A DNA stretch of 64,000 bases from Pontibacterium sinense (GTDB lineage: Bacteria; Pseudomonadota; Gammaproteobacteria; Pseudomonadales; Balneatricaceae), in assembly GCF_015209595.1 (NCBI RefSeq), contig NZ_JADEYS010000016.1, positions 62,001 to 126,000 on the forward strand. The letters are read 5' to 3'. A model generated the notes under the pieces. That model did not search any database and was not told where the DNA came from. It saw only the letters and a program-made list of their open reading frames with translations. Numbering within the stretch: position 1 is the first letter of the stretch; each line of letters starts with the position of its first letter. Both the position numbers and the translations under genes were made by a program. Of the stretch, positions 35,012-44,788 are shown in pieces.

Positions 35012-35053
35012 CAACCTTTTTATCAGGTTGAGCGTGTCAGTAGAACACTGACA
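35012..35053. promoter_or_regulatory. Two consecutive inverted repeats before the AEC transporter gene
   Basis: CAACCT/AGGTTG (35012-35030) and TGTCAGT/ACTGACA (35035-35053) sit directly before the AGGGGAG ribosome site of the AEC transporter gene. They may be operator sites or leader hairpins; no binding protein is known. Confidence 0.4.
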
Positions 35054-35064
35054 GGGGAGTGTAG

Positions 35065-36003
35065 ATGCAACTGTTACTGGAAACCGTGATCCCGGTATTT
35101 GCCTTGATGGCATTAGGCTGGAGCTGTCGCAAGAGCGGGCTGTTGGATGCGGGGGCGGCAAAGGCGCTGAACCAGTACGTTTTTTATATCGCAATACCTC
35201 CGCTGCTTTTTACCTCCACGGCTCGTGTCGCCATTGCCGATATTATCAACTGGCCGTTTCTTGCTGCGTATTTTGCCGGTACTGCAGCGGTGATCGTGAT
35301 CGCGTTTTTGGGAACCCGCTGGATGAAAATATCCGGCCCGCTGGACAGTGCCGTTGTTGGCTTGATTGGGAGCTGGGGCAACACGGTCTACATGGGTATT
35401 CCGCTGTTTTATTTCCTGTTTGGCGATAAAGGCACCTTGCCCGTAGTGATTGTAACGCTGACCACCAATATGGTGATGATCTTTGTGCTGGCGCTCTGTG
35501 CCAATATGGATGGGGGAGGGCAGGAACGTCGTTCGATATTTGGGCTGTTTAAAAGCATCTTTCTGACCAATCCGGTGATGCTGGCACCGGTATTGGGGAT
35601 GCTGGTGTCACACTATTCTCTGACCGTGCCGGTCCCGATCGACAACCTGCTCAATATGATTGCGCCTTCGGCCGCGCCCGTTGCGCTGTTTGCGATGGGG
35701 TTGTCTTTGTATGGTCTGTCCCTGAAGGGTAATATGCTGCAGTTAAGCTGGATGACGGTCATGAAACTGCTGGTACAACCGCTGGTGACTTGGGGGATTG
35801 TGCTGGTTATGGGCTTAGACCCGTTCTGGGCGGCATCGGCTGTATTGCTGGCTGCGTTGCCTGCCGGATCAATGGTGTATGTTCTGGCACAACAATATGA
35901 GAAGCGGGTAGAGTTAGCATCCAGTACTATTCTTTCTACAACGGTGCTGTCGTTAATAACCTTGGCATTGTTGCTACCATTAATAAAAAGCTGGGTTGGG
36001 TAA
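35065..36003 (+). CDS. AEC family transporter (auxin efflux carrier-like)
   Basis: A 312-residue inner-membrane protein with about ten hydrophobic segments, the family start LLETVIPVFALMALGWSCRKSG, the unwound-helix region GLIGSWGNTVYMGIPL and a C-terminal AALPAGSMVYVLAQQY. Bacterial AEC members carry dicarboxylates such as malonate or malate, or other organic anions. The substrate here is unknown. AGGGGAGTGTAG precedes the ATG. It is followed 48 bases later by a small membrane-protein gene. Confidence 0.88.
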   Translation: MQLLLETVIPVFALMALGWSCRKSGLLDAGAAKALNQYVFYIAIPPLLFTSTARVAIADIINWPFLAAYFAGTAAVIVIAFLGTRWMKISGPLDSAVVGLIGSWGNTVYMGIPLFYFLFGDKGTLPVVIVTLTTNMVMIFVLALCANMDGGGQERRSIFGLFKSIFLTNPVMLAPVLGMLVSHYSLTVPVPIDNLLNMIAPSAAPVALFAMGLSLYGLSLKGNMLQLSWMTVMKLLVQPLVTWGIVLVMGLDPFWAASAVLLAALPAGSMVYVLAQQYEKRVELASSTILSTTVLSLITLALLLPLIKSWVG

Positions 36004-36051
36004 CAGGGTTGTGGCCACCGGCATAAAACATAATTGATTGAAGTGGCCTGA

Positions 36052-36294
36052 ATGTTTGAAGAGTATAAATATCTGCTGGTGCTGTTGTTTGTTGTTCTGG
36101 TGTTTACACCGGTAACCCTGAACGCCATTCGCCGCTATCGTGAAACACCACCACCGATGGCGAATAATGACCGTAAACTCTACCGTTTGTGGCGTTCAGA
36201 CCCTGATGCGTATGAACGCCAGTATGGAGCGATGGACCGCGAATACATCAAAGCACAGGAAGAGAAAGCCCGCCGTAAGCAGGACCAAAAGTAG
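36052..36294 (+). CDS. Small single-span membrane protein, unknown
   Basis: An 80-residue protein with one N-terminal membrane segment (LLVLLFVVLVFTPVTLNAI) and a charged, helical cytoplasmic tail ending in EEKARRKQDQK. I do not recognise the family. The ribosome site (GAAGTGG) is moderate. It lies in line with the AEC transporter gene and may share its transcript. The composition (positively charged residues just after the span, acidic and basic tail) looks like a true protein rather than a chance frame. Confidence 0.6.
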   Translation: MFEEYKYLLVLLFVVLVFTPVTLNAIRRYRETPPPMANNDRKLYRLWRSDPDAYERQYGAMDREYIKAQEEKARRKQDQK

Positions 36295-36350
36295 CATCCG
36301 CTAGAATGTTGGGATGAGCGGAGTAAATTGTACTCTGCCTCACCCAACCG

Positions 36351-36812
36351 CTATACCCCGCCTAGCAATGATTTCAGTTTACTCGCCCGCTCACGATTGG
36401 CGCCGAGATCGCTGTAACCCACCCTTGATGCAGAACGGATATGGATCTGTTTGGTATCCTGTTCAATCCGCACTTCAAGGTCATCTACAAATCCAAACGT
36501 GCCGGATGTGTACGTTGCGACGAAGTAGTTGTCCCGCTCCCTTAATAGCTCACCGCCCGATGCATTGATCGCTGCACGTACCTGCTTGCGTACGGTGCTT
36601 ATCTCGTTGCTGTTGTATGTGGCGGGTGGAAGATAGTGGTCTGTATCGATCTGGAATTCAGTGCAGACACAGTTCGGAGACTCAGGGCATTGGCTGAGTT
36701 TGCCGGAGATTAACCCCGGTGCCCCGCCTGATTTAGACATCATACCCATAACACTTAAGCCGATCAGAGCGGCGATGATTAAGACTGCTATTAGTGTTAG
36801 CAGGAGTTTCAT
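36351..36812 (-). CDS. DUF1499 domain membrane-anchored protein
   Basis: A 153-residue protein with an N-terminal membrane segment (KLLLTLIAVLIIAALIGLSV) and a DUF1499 domain shown by LSQCPESPNCVCTE, ATYTSGTFGFVDDLEVRI and IRSASRVGYSDLGANRERA. The two closely spaced Cys in CPESPNCVC are typical of the family. DUF1499 proteins are widespread in proteobacteria and chloroplasts, and their function is not known. The ATG at 36812 is the natural start. It is convergent with the small membrane-protein gene. Confidence 0.88.
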   Translation of the reverse strand: MKLLLTLIAVLIIAALIGLSVMGMMSKSGGAPGLISGKLSQCPESPNCVCTEFQIDTDHYLPPATYNSNEISTVRKQVRAAINASGGELLRERDNYFVATYTSGTFGFVDDLEVRIEQDTKQIHIRSASRVGYSDLGANRERASKLKSLLGGV

Positions 36813-36922
36813 AGTGGCGTCCCGGTGATTGCGGCTATTGGTTTCAGAATAGCAGGTGCGGTCTAAGTGTATGGCCCGAGGATTGAGTTTCTTGGGGGAG
36901 GTCCTAACGCTTAGGCTTTTCT

Positions 36923-37800
36923 GGGTATCGCTTTACTCGATCCAACCTACGGTTTTATCTCGTTCCCATGCTCCCGCGTGGGAATGTATACAGCAGCTAA
37001 TGTTATCGCGTATTTTTCAAGCATTCAGCCAGCCGGGGCGCATTGTATGGGTTCCCACGGAGGACCATGGGAACCAGAGAACCAGACATAGCTACGATAT
37101 ATCTCGTTCCCATGCTCTGCGTGGGAATGCATACAGCAGCTAATGTTAACGCGGATCTCAAGCATTCAGCTAGCCGGGGCGCATTGTATGGGTTCCCACG
37201 GAGGACCATGGGAACCAGAGAACCAGACATAGCTACAATATATCTCGTTCCCATGCTCTGCGTGGGAATGCAGACAACGGTCAACGTTACCGCGTATCTC
37301 AAGCATTCAGCTAACCGGTACGCACCGTCTGGGTTCCCACGGAGGACCATGGGAACCAGAGAACCAGACATAGCCACAATATATCTCGTTCCCATGCTCC
37401 CGCGTGGGAATGCATAAAGCAGTGAATGTTACCGCGTATTTTTCAAGCATTCAGCTAGCCTGGACTCATTGTATGGGCTCCAACGGAGGACCATGGGAAC
37501 CAGAGAACCAGAGAACCAGACATAGCTACAATATATCTCGTTCCCATGCTCTGCGTGGGAATGCATACAGCGGTCAACGTTACCGCGTATTTTTCAAGCA
37601 TTCAGCCAGCCGGGGCGCATTGTATGGGTTCCCACGGAGGACCATGGGAACCAGAGAACCAGACATAGCTACAATATATCTCGTTCCCATGCTCCGCGTG
37701 GGAATGTATACAGCGGTCAACGTTACCGCGCAGCTAAAGTATTCTGCTAGTCGGGAAGTAACGTATGGGTACCCACGGAGGATGATGGGAGCCAGAAGTA
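36923..37800. repeat. Array of six 141-152-bp hairpin repeats, noncoding
   Basis: Unit landmarks (ATCTCGTTCCC) occur at 36957, 37101, 37242, 37383, 37535 and 37678. Each unit has a hairpin A (GTTCCCATGC...GCGTGGGAA), a spacer with TCAAGCATTCAGC, and a hairpin B whose arms GGTTCCCA/TGGGAACC enclose CGGAGGACCA, then GAACCAGACATAGCTACAATAT. Unit five is longer because a short GAGAACCA is duplicated. A different repeat (GGGTATCG...TCCAACCTACGG) borders the array at 36923-36952. The apparent open frames in both strands are products of the repetition. Both repeat types recur at 49168-49632. Confidence 0.9.
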
Positions 37801-37826
37801 AGAGAGTTGCGGTGGGATTCAGGCAC

Positions 37827-37854
37827 AAAAAAGCCCGGCAGTGACCGGGCTTTA
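37827..37854 (-). terminator. Rho-independent terminator of metG
   Basis: On the minus strand AAAGCCCGG and CCGGGCTTTTTT form a strong stem around TCACTG, about 25 bases after the metG stop codon, with a good T-run. Confidence 0.9.
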
Positions 37855-37878
37855 TGACGTGCGTTTCAGGAAAACGGA

Positions 37879-39933
37879 TTACTTAATCCGCATACCCGGC
37901 TGTGCGCCTTCGTGTGGTTCCAGAATCCACAGGTCTTCACCACCCGGACCTGCTGCCAGCACCATGCCTTCAGACATGCCAAACTTCATCTTGCGTGGCG
38001 CCAGGTTGGCAACCATCACCGTCAGTTTGCCTTCCAGATCTTCCGGTGCATATGCAGACTTGATACCTGCAAAGACGTTGCGGGTTTCACCGCCCAGATC
38101 CAATGTCAGCTGCAGCAGTTTCTTCGCGCCGTCAACGTGTTCTGCTTTAGCAATACGTGCGACCCGCAGGTCAATCTTTGCAAAATCATCAAAGGTGATT
38201 TCGTCAGCAATTGGCTCTTTATCCAGCTCGCTCTGTGCGTTGGACGGTTTGTTGTCCACTACTGCTGGAGCCGCTGCTGCCAGCGCTGCCAGTGTAGCTT
38301 TGCTGTCTTCGATCATCGCGTTGACTTTGTCTTCTTCAACACGCTGCATCAGCGGTTTGAACTTGTTGATCTTGTGCGACAGCAGTGGGGTCTGAATTGC
38401 ATCCCATGCCAGATCATCAACGTTCAGGAACGCTTTCACATCTTCCGCAACCTGCGGCAAGATCGGAGATAGGTAGGTGATGATCACACGGAACAGGTTG
38501 ATGCCCATAGAGCAGCAATCCTGTACTTCCTGTTCTTTACCTTCCTGTTTCGCCAGTACCCAAGGCTCAGCTGCATCGATGTACTGGTTGGCTTTGTCAG
38601 CAATCGCCATGATTTCACGCATCGCACGGGAAAATTCGCGATTTTCGTAAGCGTCTGCGATCAGTTCGCCCGCTGCAACCGCTTCTTCGTACAGTGCCGG
38701 TACTGCCAGTTCTGACGCCAGTTCACCGTCAAACTTCTTCTTAATGAAGCCCGCACAGCGAGAGGCGATGTTCACAACCTTGTTCACCAGATCCGCGTTT
38801 ACACGCATGCGGAAGTCTTCCAGGTTCAGGTCGATATCATCGATACCGGAACCCAGTTTCGCAGCGAAGTAGTAACGCAGGTACTCTGGACGCAGGTGCT
38901 TGAGATAGGTCTCAGCCATGATGAACGTCCCGCGGGACTTGGACATCTTCTGGCCTTCAACCGTCAGGAAGCCGTGACAGAACACACCGTTTGGCTTACG
39001 GAAACCCGCACCTTCCAGCATGGCAGGCCAGAACAGGGTGTGGAAGTACGCGATATCTTTACCGATGAAGTGGTACAGCTCGGTATTAGAGGACTCGTTC
39101 CAGTACTCGTCGAAATCAACGCCGTTCTTGTCACACCAGTTTTTGAAGCTGGCCATGTAACCGATCGGTGCATCCAGCCATACGTAGAAGTATTTGCCCG
39201 GCGCATCTGGGATCTCAAAGCCCCAGTACGGCGCATCACGGGAGATATCCCAGTTCTGCAGGCCAGACTCAAACCATTCGTTCAGCTTGTGGATCATGTG
39301 CTCCTGCACGTGGTTATCCACCCAGTTACGCAGGAACGCTTCGAAATCACCCAGCTTGAAGAAGTAATGCTCGGATTCTTTTTCGATCGGCTTCGCACCG
39401 GATACCGCCGAGTAAGCGTTTTTCAGCTCAACCGGGCTATAGGTCGCGCCACATTTCTCGCAAGAATCACCGTACTGATCTTCCGCGCCACATTTCGGGC
39501 AATCACCCTTAACGAAACGGTCGGGCAGGAACATCTCTTTCTCAGGGTCGTACGCCTGAGTAATAGTTTTCTGTGCGATGTGACCTTTGTCACGCAAGCT
39601 GGTGTAGATCAGCGACGCAAAGTGCTGGTTCTCTTCAGAGTGCGTGGAGTAGTAGTTATCAAAGCCCACCATGAAGCCGCTGAAGTCACGCTGGTGCTCA
39701 GCACTTACCTGATCGATCAGTTCTTTCGGTTCGATACCCATCTGATCTGCTTTCAGCATGATCGGGGTGCCGTGCGCATCATCCGCACACACATAGGTGC
39801 AGTTGTGGCCACGTTGTTTCTGGAAACGAACCCAGATGTCGGTCTGGATGTACTCTACCAGGTGACCCAGGTGAATCGGGCCGTTGGCATAAGGCAGAGC
39901 GCTGGTAACAAGAATCTTACGCTGTTCAGTCAT
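37879..39933 (-). CDS. metG: Methionine--tRNA ligase
   Basis: MetG charges tRNA-Met and initiator tRNA with methionine. The 684-residue protein starts [18 protein letters not shown] at the ATG at 39933 (a start 16 codons earlier is not family-like). It has the HIGH-type motif PIHLGHL, a four-Cys zinc knuckle (CPKCGAED to CEKCGATY), the KMSKS loop GQKMSKSRG, the anticodon-binding helical domain and, after a linker at about 535-570, the C-terminal tRNA-binding EMAP-like domain ([20 protein letters not shown]). This is the long, dimeric E. coli type. The gene runs opposite to trmA across about 200 bases. Confidence 0.97.
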   Translation of the reverse strand: MTEQRKILVTSALPYANGPIHLGHLVEYIQTDIWVRFQKQRGHNCTYVCADDAHGTPIMLKADQMGIEPKELIDQVSAEHQRDFSGFMVGFDNYYSTHSEENQHFASLIYTSLRDKGHIAQKTITQAYDPEKEMFLPDRFVKGDCPKCGAEDQYGDSCEKCGATYSPVELKNAYSAVSGAKPIEKESEHYFFKLGDFEAFLRNWVDNHVQEHMIHKLNEWFESGLQNWDISRDAPYWGFEIPDAPGKYFYVWLDAPIGYMASFKNWCDKNGVDFDEYWNESSNTELYHFIGKDIAYFHTLFWPAMLEGAGFRKPNGVFCHGFLTVEGQKMSKSRGTFIMAETYLKHLRPEYLRYYFAAKLGSGIDDIDLNLEDFRMRVNADLVNKVVNIASRCAGFIKKKFDGELASELAVPALYEEAVAAGELIADAYENREFSRAMREIMAIADKANQYIDAAEPWVLAKQEGKEQEVQDCCSMGINLFRVIITYLSPILPQVAEDVKAFLNVDDLAWDAIQTPLLSHKINKFKPLMQRVEEDKVNAMIEDSKATLAALAAAAPAVVDNKPSNAQSELDKEPIADEITFDDFAKIDLRVARIAKAEHVDGAKKLLQLTLDLGGETRNVFAGIKSAYAPEDLEGKLTVMVANLAPRKMKFGMSEGMVLAAGPGGEDLWILEPHEGAQPGMRIK

Positions 39934-40132
39934 GGTGGGCGTTATAAACCTGAATATTATGATTCGCTTGAAAGCGGGCAATTTTACGCTGTTTACAACG
40001 GTTTATGAACCGAAAGGGTAACCTTACGGTAAAATATCCCTGCTTTTGAGCATCGGGTAGCTATTCGTCCAACGCGGTGGCTGATAGAATCGCGCGACTT
40101 TTAGCACTAATGTACGAACAGGTGAGGTAACG

Positions 40133-41221
40133 ATGGCGATTCCCAAGGTGGAACCGGAAAAGTACGACGAACTTCTGGCTGAGAAAAAAGCCTGGGTCGA
40201 GAGCGAGTTCTCGGCGTTTGAGCTACCAGAGATCGAGCTTTTTGAATCGCCAAAAGAGCACTATCGATTGCGTGCGGAGTTCCGCACCTGGCATGACGGT
40301 GATGACCTCGACTACATCATGTTCGAGCCGGGTAGCAAACACCAGCATACCAAGCTGACCAGCTGCCCGATGGTGTCTGAAACCATCCATGACATGATGT
40401 TTAAATTACTGGATGAGATTCGTGGCATCGAAGCGTTGCGCCGTCGTCTGTTTCAGGTTGATTTCCTGAGTTCCCTGAGTGGTGAACTGCTGGTCAGCCT
40501 GCTCTACCATCGCCCGATTGATGAGGTATGGGAAGAGGAAGCGCGCAAACTGAAAGACAAGTTTGGTATCGATATTGTCGGTCGTTCGCGCAAGAAAAAG
40601 GTCGTGCTGGATCGAGACTTCGTGATCGAAACGATGGACATTAACGGCCGCGACTATATCTATAAACAGGTTGAAAACGCCTTCAGCCAGCCAAACGGTG
40701 AAGTGTGTCGCTCCATGATCCAATGGGCGTTGTCTGCCAGCGAAAATGCCGGTGGCGATATGGTGGAGCTGTACTGTGGTAACGGTAACTTTACCCTGCC
40801 GCTGGCGCAGAATTTCCGCCGAGTTGTGGCAACTGAGATCTCCAAATCTTCGGTTTATGCTGCGCAGTACAACATCGAAGCGAACAAGATCGACAATGTT
40901 GATGTTGTCCGCATCAGCTCAGAAGAGTTCTCACAAGTATTGAGTGGTCAGGTTCAGAAGCGTCGTACCAAAGATCTGGATCTGGAAAGCTGCGATTTCA
41001 CCACCGTGTTGGTCGATCCGCCACGTGCTGGTCTCGATGATGATACGGTGAAGCAGGTGCAGGAATACAACAACATCATCTACGTCTCCTGCAATCCGGA
41101 AACCTTAAAAGAGAATCTGGCGGTCATCACCCAGACCCATAAGATCGAACGCTTTGCGATCTTTGATCAGTTCCCTTACACCCATCATTTGGAATGTGGT
41201 GTGTATCTGACCCGCATCTGA
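40133..41221 (+). CDS. trmA: tRNA (uracil-5-)-methyltransferase
   Basis: TrmA makes 5-methyluridine at position 54 of the T-loop of tRNA, using S-adenosylmethionine. The 362-residue protein has the expected N-terminal domain (HYRLRAEFRTWHDGDDLDY), the SAM motif ELYCGNGNFTLPL, VDPPRAGLD, the catalytic Cys in IIYVSCNPETL and the general-base Glu in HHLECGVYL. There is no TRAM domain, as in E. coli TrmA and unlike RlmD. AGGTGAGG lies before the ATG. It is a single gene, convergent with the GGDEF-EAL gene. Confidence 0.96.
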   Translation: MAIPKVEPEKYDELLAEKKAWVESEFSAFELPEIELFESPKEHYRLRAEFRTWHDGDDLDYIMFEPGSKHQHTKLTSCPMVSETIHDMMFKLLDEIRGIEALRRRLFQVDFLSSLSGELLVSLLYHRPIDEVWEEEARKLKDKFGIDIVGRSRKKKVVLDRDFVIETMDINGRDYIYKQVENAFSQPNGEVCRSMIQWALSASENAGGDMVELYCGNGNFTLPLAQNFRRVVATEISKSSVYAAQYNIEANKIDNVDVVRISSEEFSQVLSGQVQKRRTKDLDLESCDFTTVLVDPPRAGLDDDTVKQVQEYNNIIYVSCNPETLKENLAVITQTHKIERFAIFDQFPYTHHLECGVYLTRI

Positions 41222-41227
41222 TCTAAG

Positions 41228-41245
41228 GTCGGGTCGTCGCCCGAC
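41228..41245. repeat. GTCGGG/CCCGAC hairpin between convergent genes
   Basis: A perfect 6-bp stem with a TCGTCG loop lies between the ends of trmA and the GGDEF-EAL gene. Without a T-run it is at most a weak terminator for either gene. Confidence 0.45.
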
Positions 41246-41251
41246 ACGGGC

Positions 41252-43660
41252 TTATCCCAGCTTCTCGTCCAGCAGGAGTCTTTCGGGGTGTGCACACTTG
41301 ATGCGCACCTCTTCACAGAGAGACTCCCAGCTTGCATCCAGTGCTGCTGCGGTCATGGGTTTTGCGAAGTAGAATCCTTGTGTGCAGTTGCCGCCCTGAT
41401 CCAGAACGAAGTCCATCTGTTCGCGTGTTTCTATCCCTTCAGTAATAACCTTCAGATTCATACTGTGGCTCATCTGAATAATCGCCTCTACCAGGCCCGT
41501 CTTTTTGCTGTCTTTTTGACTGGCACAGTTAGTGATAAAAGAGCGGTCAATTTTGAGCACGTCCAGCGGGAATTTCATCAAATAGCTCAGGGCTGAATAA
41601 CCCGTTCCAAAATCATCAATGGCGATCTGACAGCCCAGCTCATCCAGCTGTGTAATAACCTGTATATTATTATGATTGTCGTGCAGCAGCAGGCTCTCAG
41701 TAATCTCGATCAACAGGCTTTTAGGGGGTATCTGATGCTGGTGAAGAGCGCTTTTCAGTGTGTTGAGCAGTTGGTCTGACTGAAACTGACGGGTCGATAC
41801 ATTCACCGACAGATAAAAGTCCGGGTCCAGCGTTTTTCGCCATTTTGCCAGCTGTGCACAGGCTTGTTCTATACACCAGGCCCCAATGGGCACAATCAAT
41901 CCGGTTTCTTCAGCCAGAGGGATAAAGCGGAACGGGGGCACCAGCGATTCGCCATCTTTCAGGCGCAGTAATACCTCGGCACCAGTGATCCGGCTTTGTG
42001 TGAGGTTGATAATGGGTTGGTAGTGCAGTTCTAGCAGGTCATCATCAATAGCGCAGCGTAGCAATTCCTCAATCCGTGCGCGCTCAGGTGTATCTTTGTT
42101 TTGCTCTGGAGAGTACAGCGCATAACAGGATCGACCATCCTCTTTGGCGCGATACATCGCAACATCGGCGTTTTGTAGCAGGCGTGTAGGGGTGTCTGCA
42201 TCGCTGGGATAGCAGGCGATCCCGATGGAAGCAGAGGCGTGAATACTGCAATCGTTCAGATGAAAGCTGCCCTCGAGTTTCTTCAAGATTCGGCGCGAGG
42301 TTTCTGCCGCATCTTCTGGTGATTCGATATGTTCCAACACCACAGCAAACTCGTCACCTCCTAAGCGGGCTACTTTGTCGGCATCACGCAGTTCGTTACG
42401 AATACGTTGGGCAGCGGCTCGGATCAGGTCATCACCGACATGGTGGCCAAAGGTATCGTTAATCGATTTGAATCTGTCCAGATCGATAAATAAAACAGCA
42501 AACGGTGTTTGGGTTTGCTTTCGGGTGTCCACCATCAGTTCCAGATACTGTTGGAACTGATTACGGTTGGGGAGGCCCGAAAGCATATCGGTATTCGCCT
42601 GTCGGTCCAGCTCCTTATGCGCCTGTGTCAGGCTCGTGACATCAGTCATGACGGCGAGTGCTCCGGGGTAGGAGTCGAAAGCGGAGAGTGTTGCATTAAT
42701 CACAACATTTCTATGTTTTCCTACAGCGTCCTCAATAACCAATGAAAAATCTGTGACAGATCCTTGTTTGAATAGTGTGTGTACCAGTCTTTCCGCACCC
42801 GATGGAGAGTGATCCTTGGCAATCAGGTTGGACAAGGTCTTACCGATCATGTCCGAGCGTGCAAATCCCAGTGCTTTCAGAAAGTAATCACTGGCGTCGC
42901 AGATGTTGCCGTCAGCATCCAGGCTAAAGAGTAGGGAAGGGGTTGAGTGATACAGCGTACGCAGACGGTGTTCGCTGCTTTTTAAGTGCGTATGATCCTG
43001 TTCGATTCTGCACTGCATCTCGTTAAACGCACGGGTGATTTCGCCCAGTTCATCATTGGAGCAGTGTTTGACCTTGGCAAAGTCCAGCTCTCCCTGGCTA
43101 CGATTGATCGCCTGCATCAGAGACTGGATAGGGCCACCCAATAAGCGGGCATAGATCACATACACTGATAACAGCATCGTAATTGCGACCAGTAGCAGCG
43201 ACAACAATGTTTCCTGAAAGTAGCCCTTTTGTTCTTTCAGCAGACTGGTGTTGCCGACGATGATCTGCAATGTTCCAGCATGTTGGGTGATATGGGCGTT
43301 CTGGTAGATCAGCGGTTCTTCCAGTGTGAATGCGATTGAAACGTTATTAAAATTTTCAGAATGGACTTGATGGACAAGATTATTGCCCTCATCGTGGATT
43401 GAAACCTGCAAAATATCCGGGTCCAGCATCATCGCGTGAGTGATGCTTTTTAAGGCGTCCGTATTGAAATTCCAAAGGGGTTCAACCAGAACTGATGGGT
43501 ATCGCTTCAGGCTTTCTCGTTTTTGCTCTAGATTCTCATCAAACTGCTTTTGTGCACTGTGGGCCGAGTAGCCAAACGAAAGCATCAGCGCAATGAGGGC
43601 AGCAGGGATCAGTACTATCAGTAACTTGAAGCGGAGAGAACAAAACTTGTTCAGCATCAA
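41252..43660 (-). CDS. Membrane sensor with HAMP, PAS, GGDEF and EAL domains (c-di-GMP turnover)
   Basis: An 802-residue inner-membrane signalling protein. A first membrane helix (LLIVLIPAALIALMLSFGY), a periplasmic part of about 130 residues and a second helix (LLSLLLVAITMLLSVYVIY) lead to HAMP, a PAS domain, GGDEF and EAL. The cyclase site RLGGDEFAVV is intact and has an RxxD inhibitory site (RDAD) five residues before it. The phosphodiesterase domain has EVL in place of EAL but keeps the other expected residues (NVSTRQF, EITES, DDFGTGYS, LKIDRS, TEGIET, QGFYFAKP). It may thus make and break c-di-GMP. It lies 12 bases after the binding-protein gene and is probably its membrane partner. Confidence 0.93.
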   Translation of the reverse strand: MMLNKFCSLRFKLLIVLIPAALIALMLSFGYSAHSAQKQFDENLEQKRESLKRYPSVLVEPLWNFNTDALKSITHAMMLDPDILQVSIHDEGNNLVHQVHSENFNNVSIAFTLEEPLIYQNAHITQHAGTLQIIVGNTSLLKEQKGYFQETLLSLLLVAITMLLSVYVIYARLLGGPIQSLMQAINRSQGELDFAKVKHCSNDELGEITRAFNEMQCRIEQDHTHLKSSEHRLRTLYHSTPSLLFSLDADGNICDASDYFLKALGFARSDMIGKTLSNLIAKDHSPSGAERLVHTLFKQGSVTDFSLVIEDAVGKHRNVVINATLSAFDSYPGALAVMTDVTSLTQAHKELDRQANTDMLSGLPNRNQFQQYLELMVDTRKQTQTPFAVLFIDLDRFKSINDTFGHHVGDDLIRAAAQRIRNELRDADKVARLGGDEFAVVLEHIESPEDAAETSRRILKKLEGSFHLNDCSIHASASIGIACYPSDADTPTRLLQNADVAMYRAKEDGRSCYALYSPEQNKDTPERARIEELLRCAIDDDLLELHYQPIINLTQSRITGAEVLLRLKDGESLVPPFRFIPLAEETGLIVPIGAWCIEQACAQLAKWRKTLDPDFYLSVNVSTRQFQSDQLLNTLKSALHQHQIPPKSLLIEITESLLLHDNHNNIQVITQLDELGCQIAIDDFGTGYSALSYLMKFPLDVLKIDRSFITNCASQKDSKKTGLVEAIIQMSHSMNLKVITEGIETREQMDFVLDQGGNCTQGFYFAKPMTAAALDASWESLCEEVRIKCAHPERLLLDEKLG

Positions 43661-43672
43661 TATCTCCGACGA

Positions 43673-44788
43673 TCAGTGCGAAATGTTGTTAAGCACATGT
43701 TTCAAAGAGAAATCATAGTCGCTGTGTGATGATCTGTCGCCGAGTGCGAAGCGTGTAAAGTCAATTTTTCCCCAATTCTCATCGCCGAGATAGGTGAGGT
43801 AACGATCAACGTTGTCGGAGGTAATGCTTTGCATCTGAAAGTGAACATGGCCAACGGGACCGGTGAAACCGTTGCGGATGCGATTGTGATAGTCGTGCAA
43901 CAGGACCATTGACCAGGCACCTGCCAGAAAGTGGCCGCCGTCCGATAGCAAAAGCTCTTCACGTTTCACGAGCTTGAGTGCTTCGGCTGACCAGTTAAGA
44001 CCCACCATGCAGACATCTTTACCCGGCTGGAGACCACCTTTCTTTAACGCTTTGCGGGCACCCAGGGCAATGGGATCATTGGCAGACCAGATCGCTGAAA
44101 GTTTGATGTTATTGCGTTGCGCCCAGCTCAGGTAGCTATCGGTGAGGGACTCGGCTTCCTGCTGATTCCAGTTCGCGTAGAGGAAGCGATCCAGCGTGAT
44201 TGTGTCGCTGTGCGCTTTGAGCACGGACAGTGCACCCTCATTACGCTCAATGGAGGCAGGGGTTGTCTGATCTCCACCGATGGCGAGAAAGTGATATGGC
44301 TGGGGTGATGATTGATCTTGAGCGCAGTTCAGAAGTGCCGTCATCATACGTTGGCCCGCACCGAAGTTGTCGGGGATAATAGCGCCCAGCAGGTTGGGGT
44401 TGTCACCCGGCTCGCCTATGCGCTCATGCTGCTTCGGCAAAAAATCGTTAAGTAGCATCAGTGTGCGGATGTTCTTTTGACTGGCTGCGACCAAAATCTT
44501 CTCTGCGGCCTGCTCTTCGTTCACCAGAATCAGATAGTCGGGGGGGACTTCCCTTTCCGTCACTTCGATGCCCAACTCTGCCATACGAATTCTATTGCGC
44601 TGAGCGTAGACCACTTCCAGATCAATCTCGAAGTCATCCGCCGCCGCCCGCATCGTTTCGGTGACCATGTCCCAGAAACGTTCACCTTCCTTGCCGGGAT
44701 TTACGAATGTCACACTCATTGCCTGAGTGGTGCCGGAAATTAAAAACAGTGCGCACGCGAATAGAAAACGCCTGATCGAACTTTTCAT
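43673..44788 (-). CDS. Periplasmic binding protein (sugar-type, Peripla_BP_4-like)
   Basis: A 371-residue exported protein with a signal peptide (RRFLFACALFLISGTTQA) and the fold of ribose/LuxP-type binding proteins: VTFVNPGKEGERFWDM at the start, ILVNEEQAAEKILVAA, and SAIWSANDPIALGARKALK. I choose the ATG at 44788 because it begins the signal peptide directly; the frame is open 22 codons upstream. No transporter permease or ATPase is near. Instead the next gene is a GGDEF-EAL membrane sensor, so this protein probably reports a ligand to it, as in other binding-protein-coupled c-di-GMP systems. The ligand is unknown. Confidence 0.87.
   Translation of the reverse strand: MKSSIRRFLFACALFLISGTTQAMSVTFVNPGKEGERFWDMVTETMRAAADDFEIDLEVVYAQRNRIRMAELGIEVTEREVPPDYLILVNEEQAAEKILVAASQKNIRTLMLLNDFLPKQHERIGEPGDNPNLLGAIIPDNFGAGQRMMTALLNCAQDQSSPQPYHFLAIGGDQTTPASIERNEGALSVLKAHSDTITLDRFLYANWNQQEAESLTDSYLSWAQRNNIKLSAIWSANDPIALGARKALKKGGLQPGKDVCMVGLNWSAEALKLVKREELLLSDGGHFLAGAWSMVLLHDYHNRIRNGFTGPVGHVHFQMQSITSDNVDRYLTYLGDENWGKIDFTRFALGDRSSHSDYDFSLKHVLNNISH

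Noticed and set aside
36923-37800. CRISPR array
   Set aside because: Units are about 141 bp with near-identical spacers and internal hairpins, unlike short repeats with unique spacers, and no cas gene is present.
37003-37844. Several open frames on both strands encoding repeated MGTRYIVAMSGS-like or PRRTMGTREP-like peptides
   Set aside because: They are simple translations of the hairpin repeat array; unit lengths divisible by three keep frames open on both strands. No start-site or family evidence.
38896-40008. 370-codon frame antisense to metG
   Set aside because: It is a shadow of the strongly biased metG sequence; metG is certain from its motifs.
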